Origin: Sulfuricurvum sp.
GTDB lineage: Bacteria; Campylobacterota; Campylobacteria; Campylobacterales; Sulfurimonadaceae
Direction: 5' to 3'
Length of the DNA stretch: 64,000 bases
NCBI RefSeq assembly: GCF_028713855.1
Contig: NZ_JAQTNN010000001.1
Location: forward strand, 124,001-188,000
The notes under the pieces: model-generated
The model's input: only the letters and a program-made list of their open reading frames with translations
Database searches by the model: none
Told to the model about the DNA's origin: nothing
Position numbers and translations under genes: made by a program
Shown: piece after piece, positions 45,404-55,745 of the stretch
Layout: each line of letters opens with the position of its first letter
How positions within the stretch are numbered: the first letter of the stretch is position 1

Positions 45404-47391
45404 TCCAGTGTTTTTTCATAGGTTTGTAATTTTGATAACTCATCATTGAGATTTTCGGTTAGCAACGACTGAGAACGCAATTCTTGTGAAACAACTTGGC
45501 TCTCATGGGATAAACTTTCCATTTCATGAGATAGTTTTGAACTTTTAGAGGCCATATCGATAAGTCCGCTGCTGACACCACCCATGGTATCACTGATACT
45601 TTCTACTGCTTGGATAATAGTGCTGACGGATGCGTTCGTTTCAGAGAGACTTTTCTGGGTTCGTTCAGCCAGTTTTCGTACTTCATCGGCAACAACGGCA
45701 AATCCGCGGCCGTGTTCACCTGCACGTGCTGCTTCTATTGCGGCGTTGAGGGCGAGGAGATTGGTTTGATCGGCAATATCAGAGATAACACTAAGAACGG
45801 TACGTATTTCACGTACGTTACCGGTTAAACTTTCTACTTCTGAGGAGAGATTACTGTTATCTGCACTGCTTTTTTCCATATTGTTTGCGAAAATGGTGAA
45901 TTGATCTTTGACATTTGTGAGTTGTGTCCCGATCGTATCAATCGAATCAACGGCATTGCGGATGGAGTTACCGATGGTTTGTATCACGGGCATACTCTCT
46001 TTCATTTGAGTGAGCATTGCTTTATTGATATTATCGATCATGTTTTGTCGATTGATTTTACGTAGAAGGAAATAGCTTTTAAATCCGGCATATTTTTGGA
46101 CAAAACTATCAATATACTCATCATTAAACGATCTATTCTCAACATGGTAAAAGAAAATTGCCGTTAGCGTTTGGTTGATATTAACCCCCAAAAGTTCACC
46201 AAATGTTGAGAATCCGGCTACGGGGATATCGTTAAAAGCACGGAGATTATTGAGCTCTTTGGTATTGAATAAACGTCGTAAAATACAATCGTTGAAGATG
46301 GCTCCGATTGCTTTGGGCTTGTTGCGGCTAAAATCAGAATAATTCTCAGATGTTGTTTGGACAAAATCCGTTTTTTCAAGGAGAATCAGTTCTTCTCCGG
46401 CCTCAATATCACAATAAAAATGGATGGCATTGGAAGCTATGTCTATCGAAGCAATGGAACGAACATATATCTCACCGTCGATTTCGATACCGAAGGTGAA
46501 GTTTGCCAGTTTGACATCCAATTGTTCTGGTGAACACTTAAAATGCGCTGTCAGTGCATCAACGGCACTGATTTGCGTATTGGTTTTTAAATCCAAAAAT
46601 GCATTGACAATTCGTTTGATAGGATTGGCATCCAATACCGTAAATTTTGTCATTGATTTTCGGAAGTTTTGACTTTTGAAAATTCCGAATCGATAGGCAG
46701 GATTAAATTTGATAAAAGTAATGAGTGCATGGTGACGTAATGCACGTGTTCCATCAAATAAGTAGGTGTTTTGAAAATCGAGTTTTCCTCCTGCACTCCC
46801 TCCTACGAGAAGACAGGGAAAGCTGCCGACATTGTAGACCGCTTCCATAAAGAAACTCTCGCTGGCAGATAGACCGTCGATGAGTGTATATCCGAGCGTA
46901 TCTTCATGATTCATTTTAAACGGGACACGAACACGTCGTAGCTCATCAGAGATTGCCGCAACTCTGTCTGCTGCATTTTTTGAGCTGCTTCCGATGTCTT
47001 CACTTTTGAGAGGGATCGATGCTACATAAACATTACTAATCATCTCTTTTGCAAACAGCATCAAAACGATATTGTCACCGGTTCCGGCATCGGTTTGAGA
47101 ATAGAGGTGAGAGAGGGGTGTTGATTTGTCAAAACTGCATAACTCACCGGCGCTAGTGGAAAGGATGAGGGTTGTATCACTGGGTAGTGTTTGTTTGAGT
47201 CGTGAAGATACGGTGGTAAAATCGAGGGAAGGAGAGACAAATCCGATAACCACTTTAGGGATAAGAGGGAGGCGTTCAAGTTTACCGCTGCTAATTTCCG
47301 ATTCTCGTAATGTTATAGACATCATAGCATTGTCAATCTGATTCACAATTTTTTCTTGCGTATCAGCAGTTTTAAAAAGACCAAACATCAT
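45388..47391 (-). CDS. Soluble methyl-accepting chemotaxis protein with FIST sensor domain
   Basis: A 667-residue chemoreceptor without membrane segments. The N-terminal FIST_N/FIST_C sensor region covers about 35-430 (family-like stretches [32 protein letters not shown] and [11 protein letters not shown] near its end). FIST domains are thought to bind amino acids or other small molecules. The signalling domain (about 440-665) has the conserved tip [20 protein letters not shown] and [20 protein letters not shown] ribosome-binding site AAAGGA favours the second of two adjacent ATGs (47388). No CheR/CheB docking pentapeptide is seen at the C-terminus. It lies 22 bases after the next receptor gene and is probably co-transcribed. 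Confidence 0.92.
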   Translation of the reverse strand: MMFGLFKTADTQEKIVNQIDNAMMSITLRESEISSGKLERLPLIPKVVIGFVSPSLDFTTVSSRLKQTLPSDTTLILSTSAGELCSFDKSTPLSHLYSQTDAGTGDNIVLMLFAKEMISNVYVASIPLKSEDIGSSSKNAADRVAAISDELRRVRVPFKMNHEDTLGYTLIDGLSASESFFMEAVYNVGSFPCLLVGGSAGGKLDFQNTYLFDGTRALRHHALITFIKFNPAYRFGIFKSQNFRKSMTKFTVLDANPIKRIVNAFLDLKTNTQISAVDALTAHFKCSPEQLDVKLANFTFGIEIDGEIYVRSIASIDIASNAIHFYCDIEAGEELILLEKTDFVQTTSENYSDFSRNKPKAIGAIFNDCILRRLFNTKELNNLRAFNDIPVAGFSTFGELLGVNINQTLTAIFFYHVENRSFNDEYIDSFVQKYAGFKSYFLLRKINRQNMIDNINKAMLTQMKESMPVIQTIGNSIRNAVDSIDTIGTQLTNVKDQFTIFANNMEKSSADNSNLSSEVESLTGNVREIRTVLSVISDIADQTNLLALNAAIEAARAGEHGRGFAVVADEVRKLAERTQKSLSETNASVSTIIQAVESISDTMGGVSSGLIDMASKSSKLSHEMESLSHESQVVSQELRSQSLLTENLNDELSKLQTYEKTLDILNH

Positions 47392-47413
47392 ATTTCCTTT
47401 ATATTAATTTTAG

Positions 47414-49042
47414 TTAAGCATGAAATCGGCTGAGTTGGTTGTTTAGACCTTCTACAACATGGGATAAATGTTCCGCAGTACTGGCAATTTCTTCGATACT
47501 TCGAGCATTGGTACGCGTTAACTCATTAATATTGGCTAGACCGGATGCCATGGTTTCGACTTCAGACATATTTTTATCGGCATCTATAACCAGTTTTTTG
47601 ATAGCTTCGGTCGTTTGTTGTACAACAGTGACAGCCTGAGCAATGCTATCACCAACAAAGTGGGATTTCTTTTCGATTTGTTGAATCTGTTTAACATTTT
47701 GTCCCATTTGCACAGTTGCTTCTTCGATAGAGCCGACAATCAGTGAAATGGTGGCGTTGGTCTGTGTCAAGCTCCCCTGTGTCCGTTCCGCAAGCTTTCT
47801 GACTTCATCGGCAACAACGGCAAATCCGCGTCCGTGTTCACCCGCCCGCGCTGCTTCGATGGCCGCATTGAGTGCGAGTAGATTGGTTTGATTGGCTATA
47901 TCACCAATAACGGAGAGTACTTCACTGATTTGGTGTGCAGTAGTGGTCAATTCATGCAGTTTGTCGGCAAAAATTGTTTCGACTTCTGCACTGCTGCGAA
48001 TCATCAAAATCATATCATCAAGTTCACGTTGGGAAAGGATGAGCGTCTCATTGGCGGATATGATTTCGTTGCGGGTTTGTTCATTATCCTGTTTACTACG
48101 ATTGAGTTGGGTAATGAGATGTTCGGTATTAAAATGGATATGTTGAACCAATTGGGCTTCATCTTCCATTCGGTGTCCGATATTAAGCGATGTCTGTGAC
48201 AGCTCTATGGAGACGGAAGCATTTTCCTCGGATGAGCGTTTAGCACTTTGTACCATGTGTTGTGTCGCTTCAATAAACGCGTTAATGGAAGCTGCAGTTT
48301 TCCCGGGTTCATCGTCTCCGGGGATATTTAACCGCTTGGTAAGATCACCATTACCGGTGGCAAGTTCTTGAGCCATGGTTTGCATCATGAAAAGTTTGGT
48401 CGTGATTGAACGGCGAAGACCTATAATGGAAAAGAGCAAGATTACGATAAGGAGAAATGAAATTCCAATCATGCGAGTAGCAATCACCGTAAATTCATTT
48501 TCAACATCGTCAACATAGACTCCGGTGCCGATAATCCATCCCCATTGATTAAAAAGACGGACATAAGAGAGTTTTGGCAGAGGGGTATCATTACCCGGTT
48601 TGGCCCACATGTAATCAACATATCCTTCGCTATGCTCCTTTGCAACTTTTCCGAATTCAACAAAAAGGTTTTTTCCGTTTGGATCTTTTATATTTGATAA
48701 ATCTGTATTGTCCAGCTTGGGTTTGATCGGATGCATGATTCCGCGGATATCGGTATCAAGGATGAAAAAATACTCTTCTCCACTGTAGCGGAGATTTTTG
48801 ATGGCGTTTTTAGCAGCCTCTTGAGCTGCTGCCTGTGTCATTTTTCCCTCAGAAATCTCTTTATCATAGTAGGACATTAATGTGCATGCCGTATCGATTT
48901 GCGTTTTCAACATGTTTTTTTTGGAATCCAATAACTCATTTTTAACGGTCGAGAGTGAAAAGGCGACTAAAATGATCAAAATTACGGGAATTACTACCGC
49001 TAAAACGGTTAGTTTCGTCTTGATTGTTATATTATCCGTCAT
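47414..49042 (-). CDS. Membrane methyl-accepting chemotaxis protein with single Cache domain
   Basis: A 542-residue transmembrane chemoreceptor. The ATG at 49042 has AAGGA eight bases upstream; a longer frame to 49087 lacks a site. TM1 is at about 11-32 and TM2 at about 189-208. The periplasmic part is a single Cache domain (sCache_2 type; [37 protein letters not shown]). A HAMP domain follows at about 210-265, and the cytoplasmic signalling helices share the [20 protein letters not shown]-like tip (here NQTNLL) with the FIST receptor next door. sCache_2 receptors often bind short organic acids; the ligand here is unknown. Confidence 0.92.
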   Translation of the reverse strand: MTDNITIKTKLTVLAVVIPVILIILVAFSLSTVKNELLDSKKNMLKTQIDTACTLMSYYDKEISEGKMTQAAAQEAAKNAIKNLRYSGEEYFFILDTDIRGIMHPIKPKLDNTDLSNIKDPNGKNLFVEFGKVAKEHSEGYVDYMWAKPGNDTPLPKLSYVRLFNQWGWIIGTGVYVDDVENEFTVIATRMIGISFLLIVILLFSIIGLRRSITTKLFMMQTMAQELATGNGDLTKRLNIPGDDEPGKTAASINAFIEATQHMVQSAKRSSEENASVSIELSQTSLNIGHRMEDEAQLVQHIHFNTEHLITQLNRSKQDNEQTRNEIISANETLILSQRELDDMILMIRSSAEVETIFADKLHELTTTAHQISEVLSVIGDIANQTNLLALNAAIEAARAGEHGRGFAVVADEVRKLAERTQGSLTQTNATISLIVGSIEEATVQMGQNVKQIQQIEKKSHFVGDSIAQAVTVVQQTTEAIKKLVIDADKNMSEVETMASGLANINELTRTNARSIEEIASTAEHLSHVVEGLNNQLSRFHA

Positions 49043-49179
49043 GTTGTATCCTTTAAGGATGAAATTTCTTTCCCCTATTGTATACAAAATATTTCAAATT
49101 AGACGAATAAAATAATTATAAGTCAGTCATCTTATATTAAATACTACAGGAGAATGAACCTCTTAGAGAGAGTGTGGTG

Positions 49180-49185
49180 TATAAT
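49180..49185 (+). promoter_or_regulatory. Possible -10 box for the malic enzyme gene
   Basis: GTGTATAAT lies 27 bases before the ATG. The ribosome-binding site is AGAGG. Confidence 0.4.
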
Positions 49186-49211
49186 CACAAATATTTTTCA
49201 TAGAGGTACTT

Positions 49212-50477
49212 ATGAGCCACGATTCTTCCCTAAATCAGCAGGCCCTGCGCTATCATGAACAGCCGTTTCCCGGTAAAATAGCGACTCTTATTACAAAATC
49301 TTTTACGACGCAGAGCGATTTGAGTTTGGCCTATTCTCCCGGGGTAGCCGCTCCGTGTCTGGAGATCCAAAAAAATCCCGATGATGCGTATCGCTATACC
49401 GCAAAAGGGAATTTGGTTGCGGTTATCTCAAACGGGACGGCAGTACTAGGATTGGGAAATTTAGGGGCACTGGCTTCCAAGCCGGTAATGGAAGGCAAAG
49501 TGATCCTCTTTAAAAAATTTAGTGATTTGGATGCGTATGATATCGAGGTGGATGAAACCGATATCGAGCGCTTTTGCGATACCGTGGCGGCGATTTCTCC
49601 GACGTTCGGAGGGATTAACCTCGAAGATATCAAGGCCCCTGAGTGTTTTGAGATTGAACGTCGTCTTATCGAGCGTCTCGATATTCCGGTCATGCATGAC
49701 GATCAGCACGGTACGGCGGTAATCTCCTCGGCAGGGATCATCAATGCGGCACATATCACCGGACGCTCTTTGGAAACGATGAAAATTGTTATCGTCGGAG
49801 CGGGAGCGGCCGCGATTAGCTGCGGGCGAATTTACCGCTTTATGGGAGTGCGTGAAATCTATATGTCCGATTCCAAAGGGCTGATTCATGCAGGGCGAAG
49901 TGATCTAAACGCGCAAAAACTCGAATTTGTGGCAGCTGAGGGGATGAACCTTTCGCAGGCATTTGAGAATGCGGATGTTGTTGTCGGGCTATCGGCTCCG
50001 GGAAGTTTTACGGTTGCGGATGTAAAACGTATGGCTCCAAATCCTATCATTTTTACCCTCGCGAATCCGACTCCTGAACTTTTTCCTGAAGAGGTTCGCG
50101 CCGTACGTTCTGATGCGATTATCGCGACCGGACGGAGCGATTATCCTAATCAGGTGAATAACGTCCTCGGTTTCCCATTTATCTTTCGCGGAGCGATGGA
50201 TGTGCTAGCCAAAACGATTAACATGGAGATGAAAGTGGCGGCGTCTCATGCTTTGGCATCCCTGACACGTCAAGAGATTCCGGAATATTTGAATGATCTG
50301 TATGGAACACAATTGGAATTTGGTGCTGAGTACATTATCCCCAAACCGTTCGATAAGAGGCTTATCGTCGAAGTTTCTGCCAGCGTTGCGGAAGCGGCGG
50401 TCAAAAGCGGTGTGGCACGGGTAAAAGAGTTTGATCTTGAAACGTATCGAATCCAACTGGCTAAGCGGTTGGACTAA
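49212..50477 (+). CDS. maeB: Malic enzyme (oxaloacetate-decarboxylating malate dehydrogenase)
   Basis: This enzyme decarboxylates malate to pyruvate with reduction of NAD(P). The 421-residue protein is the short bacterial form that matches the catalytic part of MaeB without the C-terminal phosphotransacetylase-like domain. Family stretches include YSPGVAAPCLEI, GNGTAVLGLGNLGALASKPV-like, the metal site INLEDIKAPECFEIE, IPVMHDDQHGTA and the Rossmann loop IVGAGAAAISC. The cofactor preference (NAD or NADP) cannot be read reliably. It stands between two unrelated units and is followed closely by the membrane-protein gene. Confidence 0.93.
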   Translation: MSHDSSLNQQALRYHEQPFPGKIATLITKSFTTQSDLSLAYSPGVAAPCLEIQKNPDDAYRYTAKGNLVAVISNGTAVLGLGNLGALASKPVMEGKVILFKKFSDLDAYDIEVDETDIERFCDTVAAISPTFGGINLEDIKAPECFEIERRLIERLDIPVMHDDQHGTAVISSAGIINAAHITGRSLETMKIVIVGAGAAAISCGRIYRFMGVREIYMSDSKGLIHAGRSDLNAQKLEFVAAEGMNLSQAFENADVVVGLSAPGSFTVADVKRMAPNPIIFTLANPTPELFPEEVRAVRSDAIIATGRSDYPNQVNNVLGFPFIFRGAMDVLAKTINMEMKVAASHALASLTRQEIPEYLNDLYGTQLEFGAEYIIPKPFDKRLIVEVSASVAEAAVKSGVARVKEFDLETYRIQLAKRLD

Positions 50478-50488
50478 AGTGAACAAAG

Positions 50489-51130
50489 ATGTCTAAAGGG
50501 GGGCATATACGTCTGAATCTCATCAGTTTAGGCGGTTTTTTTCTGCTTGCTTTATTGGGTTATACGGGTTTTCATGCGTATGATACTTTGACATGGTTTA
50601 TGGAAGTTCTTCCCGTATTGATTGCGTTGCCTGTTATGTTGTTCACGTATCGCCGTTTTCCTCTAACATCACTCCTTTATGCCGTGATTTTATTCCATTC
50701 CATTGTTCTTATATTCGGAGGAATGTATACGTATGCCCGTGTCCCATTCGGATTTGAGATCGCACAATGGTTCGATCTTACTCGAAATCCGTACGATAAA
50801 ATCGGCCATTTTATGCAGGGTTTCGCTCCGGCTTTGATTGCACGTGAAATCTTGATTCGCGGAAACTATGTCAACGGACGCCGTATGTTGAACTTCATTG
50901 TGATATGTATTGTACTTGCGATCAGTGCGTCGTATGAGCTGATCGAGTGGGGTGCGGCACTTTGGATGGGGCAGGGCGCGGATGAGTTTTTAGGGACACA
51001 AGGTGATATTTGGGATACGCAATCGGATATGTTTTTTGCTTTGATAGGAAGCAGTGTTGCTATCAGTTTTTTCTCTCGTTTTCACGATAAATTGATTACA
51101 AAAGTGGGTGATAATGAAAATTCTTGTTGA
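50489..51130 (+). CDS. YjdF-like (DUF2238) integral membrane protein
   Basis: A 213-residue membrane protein with about six membrane helices (near 10-28, 35-52, 55-75, 105-120, 130-148 and 170-190). The sequence EIAQWFDLTRNPYDKIGHFMQGFAPALIAREI and the later YELIEWGAALWMGQGADEFLGTQGDIWDTQSD are typical of the DUF2238/YjdF family, whose function is unknown. The conserved H, E and D residues in the membrane are notable. Its end overlaps the next gene by 17 bases, and it starts 11 bases after malic enzyme. Confidence 0.85.
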   Translation: MSKGGHIRLNLISLGGFFLLALLGYTGFHAYDTLTWFMEVLPVLIALPVMLFTYRRFPLTSLLYAVILFHSIVLIFGGMYTYARVPFGFEIAQWFDLTRNPYDKIGHFMQGFAPALIAREILIRGNYVNGRRMLNFIVICIVLAISASYELIEWGAALWMGQGADEFLGTQGDIWDTQSDMFFALIGSSVAISFFSRFHDKLITKVGDNENSC

Positions 51131-51560
51131 TGCGGATGCCTTTCCAAATGCACTCAAAGAAATTTTGCTTCGAGCTGTACTAAAGCGCAAGATTACGACG
51201 ATTTTTATTGCCAATAAGCAAATCGGAATTCCGAATGTTCCTTTTGTCTCGATGGAAGTAGTGGCGCAAGGCCCCGATGAAGCGGATCATCGTATCGCCG
51301 AGCTGTGTGAAGCGTGTGATTTAGTAATAACGGCGGACATTCCTTTGGCTGATCGGATCGTGACAATCGGAGCAGTCGGTCTCGATCCGCGAGGGACGAT
51401 ATACGATGAGAACAACATCAAACACCTCCTCGCAATGCGTAATCTGATGGAGGAGCTGCGCAATAATGGAGAAATCACGGGTGGCCCCAGTGCTATCGGA
51501 GAAAAAACGGTGAGAATGTTTGCGGACGGGTTGAATAAACTGCTTTCGAAACGATTGTAA
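51114..51560 (+). CDS. YaiI/YqxD-family (UPF0178) protein
   Basis: A 148-residue member of the YaiI/YqxD family (UPF0178), which has a PIN-like nuclease fold. The signature start MKILVDADAFPN and the later ADIPLADRIV and YDENNIKHLL carry the clustered acidic residues of the fold. Nuclease activity is predicted for the family but not established. The ATG at 51114 fits the conserved N-terminus; a GTG six bases upstream is possible. It overlaps the preceding gene by 17 bases, so coupling is likely. Confidence 0.88.
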   Translation: MKILVDADAFPNALKEILLRAVLKRKITTIFIANKQIGIPNVPFVSMEVVAQGPDEADHRIAELCEACDLVITADIPLADRIVTIGAVGLDPRGTIYDENNIKHLLAMRNLMEELRNNGEITGGPSAIGEKTVRMFADGLNKLLSKRL

Positions 51561-51585
51561 AAGCTCCCCTTTACCCACGAAACAC

Positions 51586-51591
51586 TATAAT
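51586..51591 (+). promoter_or_regulatory. Possible -10 box for dnaE
   Basis: CACTATAAT lies 30 bases before the dnaE ATG. The ribosome-binding site is CAAGG. Confidence 0.45.
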
Positions 51592-51620
51592 CGTTTTACT
51601 TTTTTTCAAGGCATTTTTTC

Positions 51621-54600
51621 ATGAGCACAATCCCTCCGTTTACCCACCTTCATCTCCATACCGAATATTCTCTTCTCGATGGCGCGAACAAGATTTCAGC
51701 TTTAGCGGCGCGAGTCAAAGAACTGGGGATGACTTCGGTCGCGATGAGCGATCACGGGAATATGTTCGGGGCGATTGATTTTTATCAACAGATGAGAGGG
51801 GCAGGACTCAAACCGATCATCGGGATGGAAGCCTACATCCATAACGGTGAAGATTTGGGAGACAAGACGATCAAACAACGTTTTCACGTTTGTTTGTTTG
51901 CCAAAAACGAAGCGGGTTATAAAAACCTCATGTACCTCTCGTCTCAAGCCTATATCAACGGCTTTTACTACTTTCCCCGCATTAACAAACAGCTCCTTCG
52001 TGAGAACTGTGAGGGGATTATCTGCACCTCGGCGTGTTTGCAGGGAGAAGTGAACTGGCATCTCAATACCAACAGCGAACGTAACGTTAAAAACGGGGCG
52101 TTAGGGTACGATGAGGCGAAGCGGATCGCGTTAGAGTACAAAGAGATTTTCGGGGATGATTTTTACATGGAGATCATGCGCCACGGGATAGCCGATCAGC
52201 TCTTTATCGACGAGCAGGTGATCCGTATCTCTCAAGAGACCAATATCAAACTGATCGCCACCAATGACACCCACTACACCTATGCGGGTGATGCTCAGTA
52301 TCACGAAGCATTTATGTGTATCGGGATGAATAAACTCTACGACGACCCGAAGCGGATGCGCCACTCCGTTCATGAGTTTTACATCAAATCCCCCGAGCAG
52401 ATGGCACGATTGTTTGCCGACATCCCCGAAGCGCTCTATAACACCCAAGAGATCGTGGATAAGTGCCAGCTCGAACTCAAACTCGGAAACCCGACACCGC
52501 CGAATTTCAAATTTACAACCGAATATGCCCTCGAAGAGGGGCTAACTATCGAGGAAGATTCGGAGTACTTTATCCACCGTTGCCGAATCGGTTTGGATAT
52601 ACGCCTCGAACATGTCCCCGCTGAACGCCATCAGGAGTATCGTGAGCGGCTAGAGTTTGAGATGCAGGTGATCAACCAGATGAAATTCCCCGGCTATATG
52701 CTGATCGTTTGGGATTTCGTCCGTGAAGCCAAACGGATGGGGATTGCCGTAGGACCGGGGCGGGGATCGGCGGCGGGGAGCCTCGTAGCCTATAGTCTTG
52801 AGATTACCGATATTGACCCGATGAAATATGATTTGCTTTTTGAGCGTTTTCTTAATCCTGAACGGGTATCGATGCCCGATATCGATATGGACTTCATGCA
52901 AGCGCGTCGCGGCGAGATTATTGACTACGTGGTGCGTAAATACGGGCGAGAGCAGGTGGCGCAGATCATCACGTTTGGTTCACTGTTAGCCAAAGGGGTT
53001 ATCCGCGACGTTGCGCGTGTTTTAGAGATGCCTCTCTCCCAAGCCGACATGATGGCGAAACTGATCCCCGATGAACTGGGGATTACCCTCAACGGTAAAA
53101 CCAAAGGGGGAGAGTTTAAACCCGGAGCATTCCAAAAAGAGCCGAAAATTTCCGAACTGATCGATAGCGATCCTCAGATAGCGCGTGTGTGGGAGTTTTC
53201 GAAAAAGCTTGAAGGGCTTAAACGCAATGCGGGGATGCACGCGGCGGGAGTCGTTATTTCCAACGAACCGCTTTGGAAGAAAACCCCGATCTACAAACCC
53301 TCAGGCGAGGAGACGTTTGTTACTCAGTATTCGCTCAACTATCTCGAAGACATCGACCTGATCAAATTCGACTTCTTGGGACTTAAAACGCTTGATGTTA
53401 TCGATAACGCGATCAAACTGATCAAAAAACGGTACGACGTCGAGGTAAACTGGCACACGATCGATGAGAACGATCCGAAAGTGTACGAAGTTATCCAAAG
53501 CGGTGACACCATCGGGATGTTCCAGATCGAGAGTTCGGGGATGCAGGATTTGAACAAACGGCTCAAGCCCAGCGTGTTCGAGGACTTGATTGCGGTACTC
53601 GCCCTTTACCGTCCGGGACCGATGGAATCGGGGATGTTGGATGACTTTATCGAGCGTAAACACGGTCGTCAGGCGATCACGTACGTATTCGCCGCACTGG
53701 AGCCGATCCTAAAACCGACCTATGGGGTTATCGTTTACCAAGAGCAGGTTATGCAGATCGTTCAAACCATCGGGGGGATGAGTCTCGGCGGTGCGGACAT
53801 CGTTCGTCGTGCGATGGGGAAAAAGAAACTCGAAGAGATGCAAAAATACAACCGTGAGTTTAGTGAAGGGGCGCAACAGCAGGGGCTAGACTACCAAAAA
53901 GCCTCCGAGCTCTTCGACTTGATCGAAAAATTCGCCGGATACGGATTCAACAAATCCCACTCAGCGGCGTACGCGATGGTTACGTTCCAAACGGCGTGGC
54001 TTAAAACCTACTACCCGCAAGAGTTTATGGCGGCACTCCTCACCTCTGAAAAAGACAACACCGACAAAGTCGTCAAATACATCGACGAAGCCAAACGGAT
54101 GAAAATCTTTCTCGGTGCTCCCGATATCAACCACTCACAGCTTGAATTCTCCGCGATTACCAAAGACGGTCAGGATCAAATCCTCTTCGGTTTGGGAGCG
54201 ATCAAAGGGGTCGGGGAAGCGGCGGTCGAGTCGATCCTCGAAGCCAGAGCTGAGGGGGAGTTCAAAGATATTCAAGACTTCACCAACCGTATCGAACCGC
54301 AAAAAGTGAACAAGCGAGTGATCGAGTGTATTATCAAAGCGGGGGGCTTGGATCATTTTGGATACTCTCGCCGTGCACTCTTGGAGCAGGTCGAAACCCT
54401 CGTCGAGACGGCAAAAAAAGGTTCGTCTTTGAAAAAAGATGCCCAATTTAGCCTTTTCGGGGATGATGAAGAGGTGACGGCAGTCGAGTTGAGCCTCAAA
54501 AATATGGACGAGTTCGACCTCAAAACGCTGCTGGATTTCGAGAAAGACACCCTCGGATTCTACGTCTCCGGTCATCCGCTCGATAACTTCCGCGAACAGA

Positions 54601-55160
54601 TCGACGCGATCAACTATACCCTCTCTAGTGAGGTTGAGAATATCGAGGACGGTTCCACTGCCATCTTTATCGGAAAAGTCGAAACGATCACGAAAAAGAT
54701 GTCGAAAAAAGGGTCTATGTTCGGACTGGTGAGCCTCATGGACTTCCACGGCAATATCGAAGTGATGCTCTTCAGCGACAGAGTTGATCAGCTCGAAGCG
54801 ATGGATCTCGATGAGCCGATTGCATTCAAGGTCAAAGTAACCCACACTGAGATGTTCACCCGCATCAGCGTCACGAAGATTATGACCCTTAATGAAGCGA
54901 AAAAAGAGGCGAAAAAGGTAGAGACGAAGATCGTCGAAAACCTCCCGCCACAGGAGCCGTTGCTGTTGCGTATCCGCCTCAGTGACAACTTAGAGACATT
55001 AGAGAAACTCTATACCCTTATTCGTCGTCATCCGGGACGCCGTGAGATCAAACTGACCATCGTTTCGAAACTTGCCGATGTCGTCATCGATTCGGCGATA
55101 CGGGTGGATAATAAGGTGATCGAAGAGTTAAGTGTTTTAGAAGATGTGGATGTAATATAA
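51621..55160 (+). CDS. dnaE: DNA polymerase III alpha subunit
   Basis: DnaE is the catalytic subunit of the chromosomal replicase. The 1179 residues show a PHP domain (about 5-280) with HLHTEYSLLDGA and MSDHGNMFGAIDFYQQ. The polymerase core has GPGRGSAAGSLVAYSLEI and the catalytic PDIDMDF, with a third aspartate in the palm. A beta-binding and helix-hairpin-helix region covers about 830-930, and an OB domain about 1020-1095. The PHP histidines look intact. The gene appears to be a single-gene unit followed by the HEPN-RhuM-DinD region. Confidence 0.97.
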   Translation: MSTIPPFTHLHLHTEYSLLDGANKISALAARVKELGMTSVAMSDHGNMFGAIDFYQQMRGAGLKPIIGMEAYIHNGEDLGDKTIKQRFHVCLFAKNEAGYKNLMYLSSQAYINGFYYFPRINKQLLRENCEGIICTSACLQGEVNWHLNTNSERNVKNGALGYDEAKRIALEYKEIFGDDFYMEIMRHGIADQLFIDEQVIRISQETNIKLIATNDTHYTYAGDAQYHEAFMCIGMNKLYDDPKRMRHSVHEFYIKSPEQMARLFADIPEALYNTQEIVDKCQLELKLGNPTPPNFKFTTEYALEEGLTIEEDSEYFIHRCRIGLDIRLEHVPAERHQEYRERLEFEMQVINQMKFPGYMLIVWDFVREAKRMGIAVGPGRGSAAGSLVAYSLEITDIDPMKYDLLFERFLNPERVSMPDIDMDFMQARRGEIIDYVVRKYGREQVAQIITFGSLLAKGVIRDVARVLEMPLSQADMMAKLIPDELGITLNGKTKGGEFKPGAFQKEPKISELIDSDPQIARVWEFSKKLEGLKRNAGMHAAGVVISNEPLWKKTPIYKPSGEETFVTQYSLNYLEDIDLIKFDFLGLKTLDVIDNAIKLIKKRYDVEVNWHTIDENDPKVYEVIQSGDTIGMFQIESSGMQDLNKRLKPSVFEDLIAVLALYRPGPMESGMLDDFIERKHGRQAITYVFAALEPILKPTYGVIVYQEQVMQIVQTIGGMSLGGADIVRRAMGKKKLEEMQKYNREFSEGAQQQGLDYQKASELFDLIEKFAGYGFNKSHSAAYAMVTFQTAWLKTYYPQEFMAALLTSEKDNTDKVVKYIDEAKRMKIFLGAPDINHSQLEFSAITKDGQDQILFGLGAIKGVGEAAVESILEARAEGEFKDIQDFTNRIEPQKVNKRVIECIIKAGGLDHFGYSRRALLEQVETLVETAKKGSSLKKDAQFSLFGDDEEVTAVELSLKNMDEFDLKTLLDFEKDTLGFYVSGHPLDNFREQIDAINYTLSSEVENIEDGSTAIFIGKVETITKKMSKKGSMFGLVSLMDFHGNIEVMLFSDRVDQLEAMDLDEPIAFKVKVTHTEMFTRISVTKIMTLNEAKKEAKKVETKIVENLPPQEPLLLRIRLSDNLETLEKLYTLIRRHPGRREIKLTIVSKLADVVIDSAIRVDNKVIEELSVLEDVDVI

Positions 55161-55183
55161 AAATATCAAAAGAGCTTTTCGTT

Positions 55184-55189
55184 TATAAT
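55184..55189 (+). promoter_or_regulatory. -10 box for the HEPN-RhuM operon
   Basis: GTTTATAAT is preceded by a T-rich stretch (AGCTTTTC), 23 bases before the HEPN gene ATG and 24 bases after dnaE. Confidence 0.5.
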
Positions 55190-55211
55190 CTAGTATTCTT
55201 AAGAGGTGGAT

Positions 55212-55745
55212 ATGAGTACTTATCAAATAGCAATTAATGAGTATAACCCAGAAGATGATGATGGTAAACATAAGCTAATCTATGCTTATTTTGGGCTTGC
55301 AGTTTATATTGGTCAATGCTTGGAAGAAACTTTTTCTATGATGCTGTTCACTGATAGAATAATTAAAAATAAAGTCAAAACAAATAAAGAAGTTAACGAA
55401 ATTATTGATTTAATAGATAGTTCAAAAAAAACAATGGGTGCCTTTATCAATGAAGTGAAACAAAGCTATTTATTATCTGATGAACTTAGAGATAAATTGG
55501 CTGAAATACTTGAACGTAGAAATTATTTGGTACATAAGTATTTTAAGTCTGAAATACAGAAATTTGCTTCAGAATTGGGTCAAAAAGAAATGTTAAATTA
55601 TTTTAGTAATTTTATAGATGATTCAAAGAATATTGATAATGAATTGAAGCCGTACTATTCGGAACATCTTAAATATCTTGGAATAACCGAGGAAATGGTT
55701 AACAAGATGATAGATGAAATAAAAAGTGGTAAAGGCGAAGTATGA
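55212..55745 (+). CDS. HEPN-domain protein, putative RNase toxin
   Basis: A 177-residue, mostly helical protein that I do not recognise as a named family. It carries a HEPN-type motif, R103-x4-H108-x-Y110 (ERRNYLVHKYFK), in the position expected for the fourth helix of HEPN RNases, preceded by a long acidic helical region. The ATG at 55212 follows AAGAGG; a GTG two codons earlier lies inside that site. The DNA is clearly more AT-rich than dnaE upstream, suggesting acquisition. Its stop overlaps the RhuM start by four bases (ATGA), so the two are co-translated. A HEPN toxin regulated by its partner is plausible. That is inference from the motif and the coupling. Confidence 0.6.
   Translation: MSTYQIAINEYNPEDDDGKHKLIYAYFGLAVYIGQCLEETFSMMLFTDRIIKNKVKTNKEVNEIIDLIDSSKKTMGAFINEVKQSYLLSDELRDKLAEILERRNYLVHKYFKSEIQKFASELGQKEMLNYFSNFIDDSKNIDNELKPYYSEHLKYLGITEEMVNKMIDEIKSGKGEV

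Noticed and set aside
45688-47900. Long DNA repeat shared by the two adjacent chemoreceptor genes
   Set aside because: The similarity covers only the universally conserved receptor tip and shows many synonymous differences, so it reflects protein conservation rather than a recent duplication or mobile repeat.
54135-54845. 236-codon minus-strand reading frame inside dnaE
   Set aside because: It is the antisense shadow of well-conserved dnaE codons, with no ribosome-binding site, promoter or recognisable domain.
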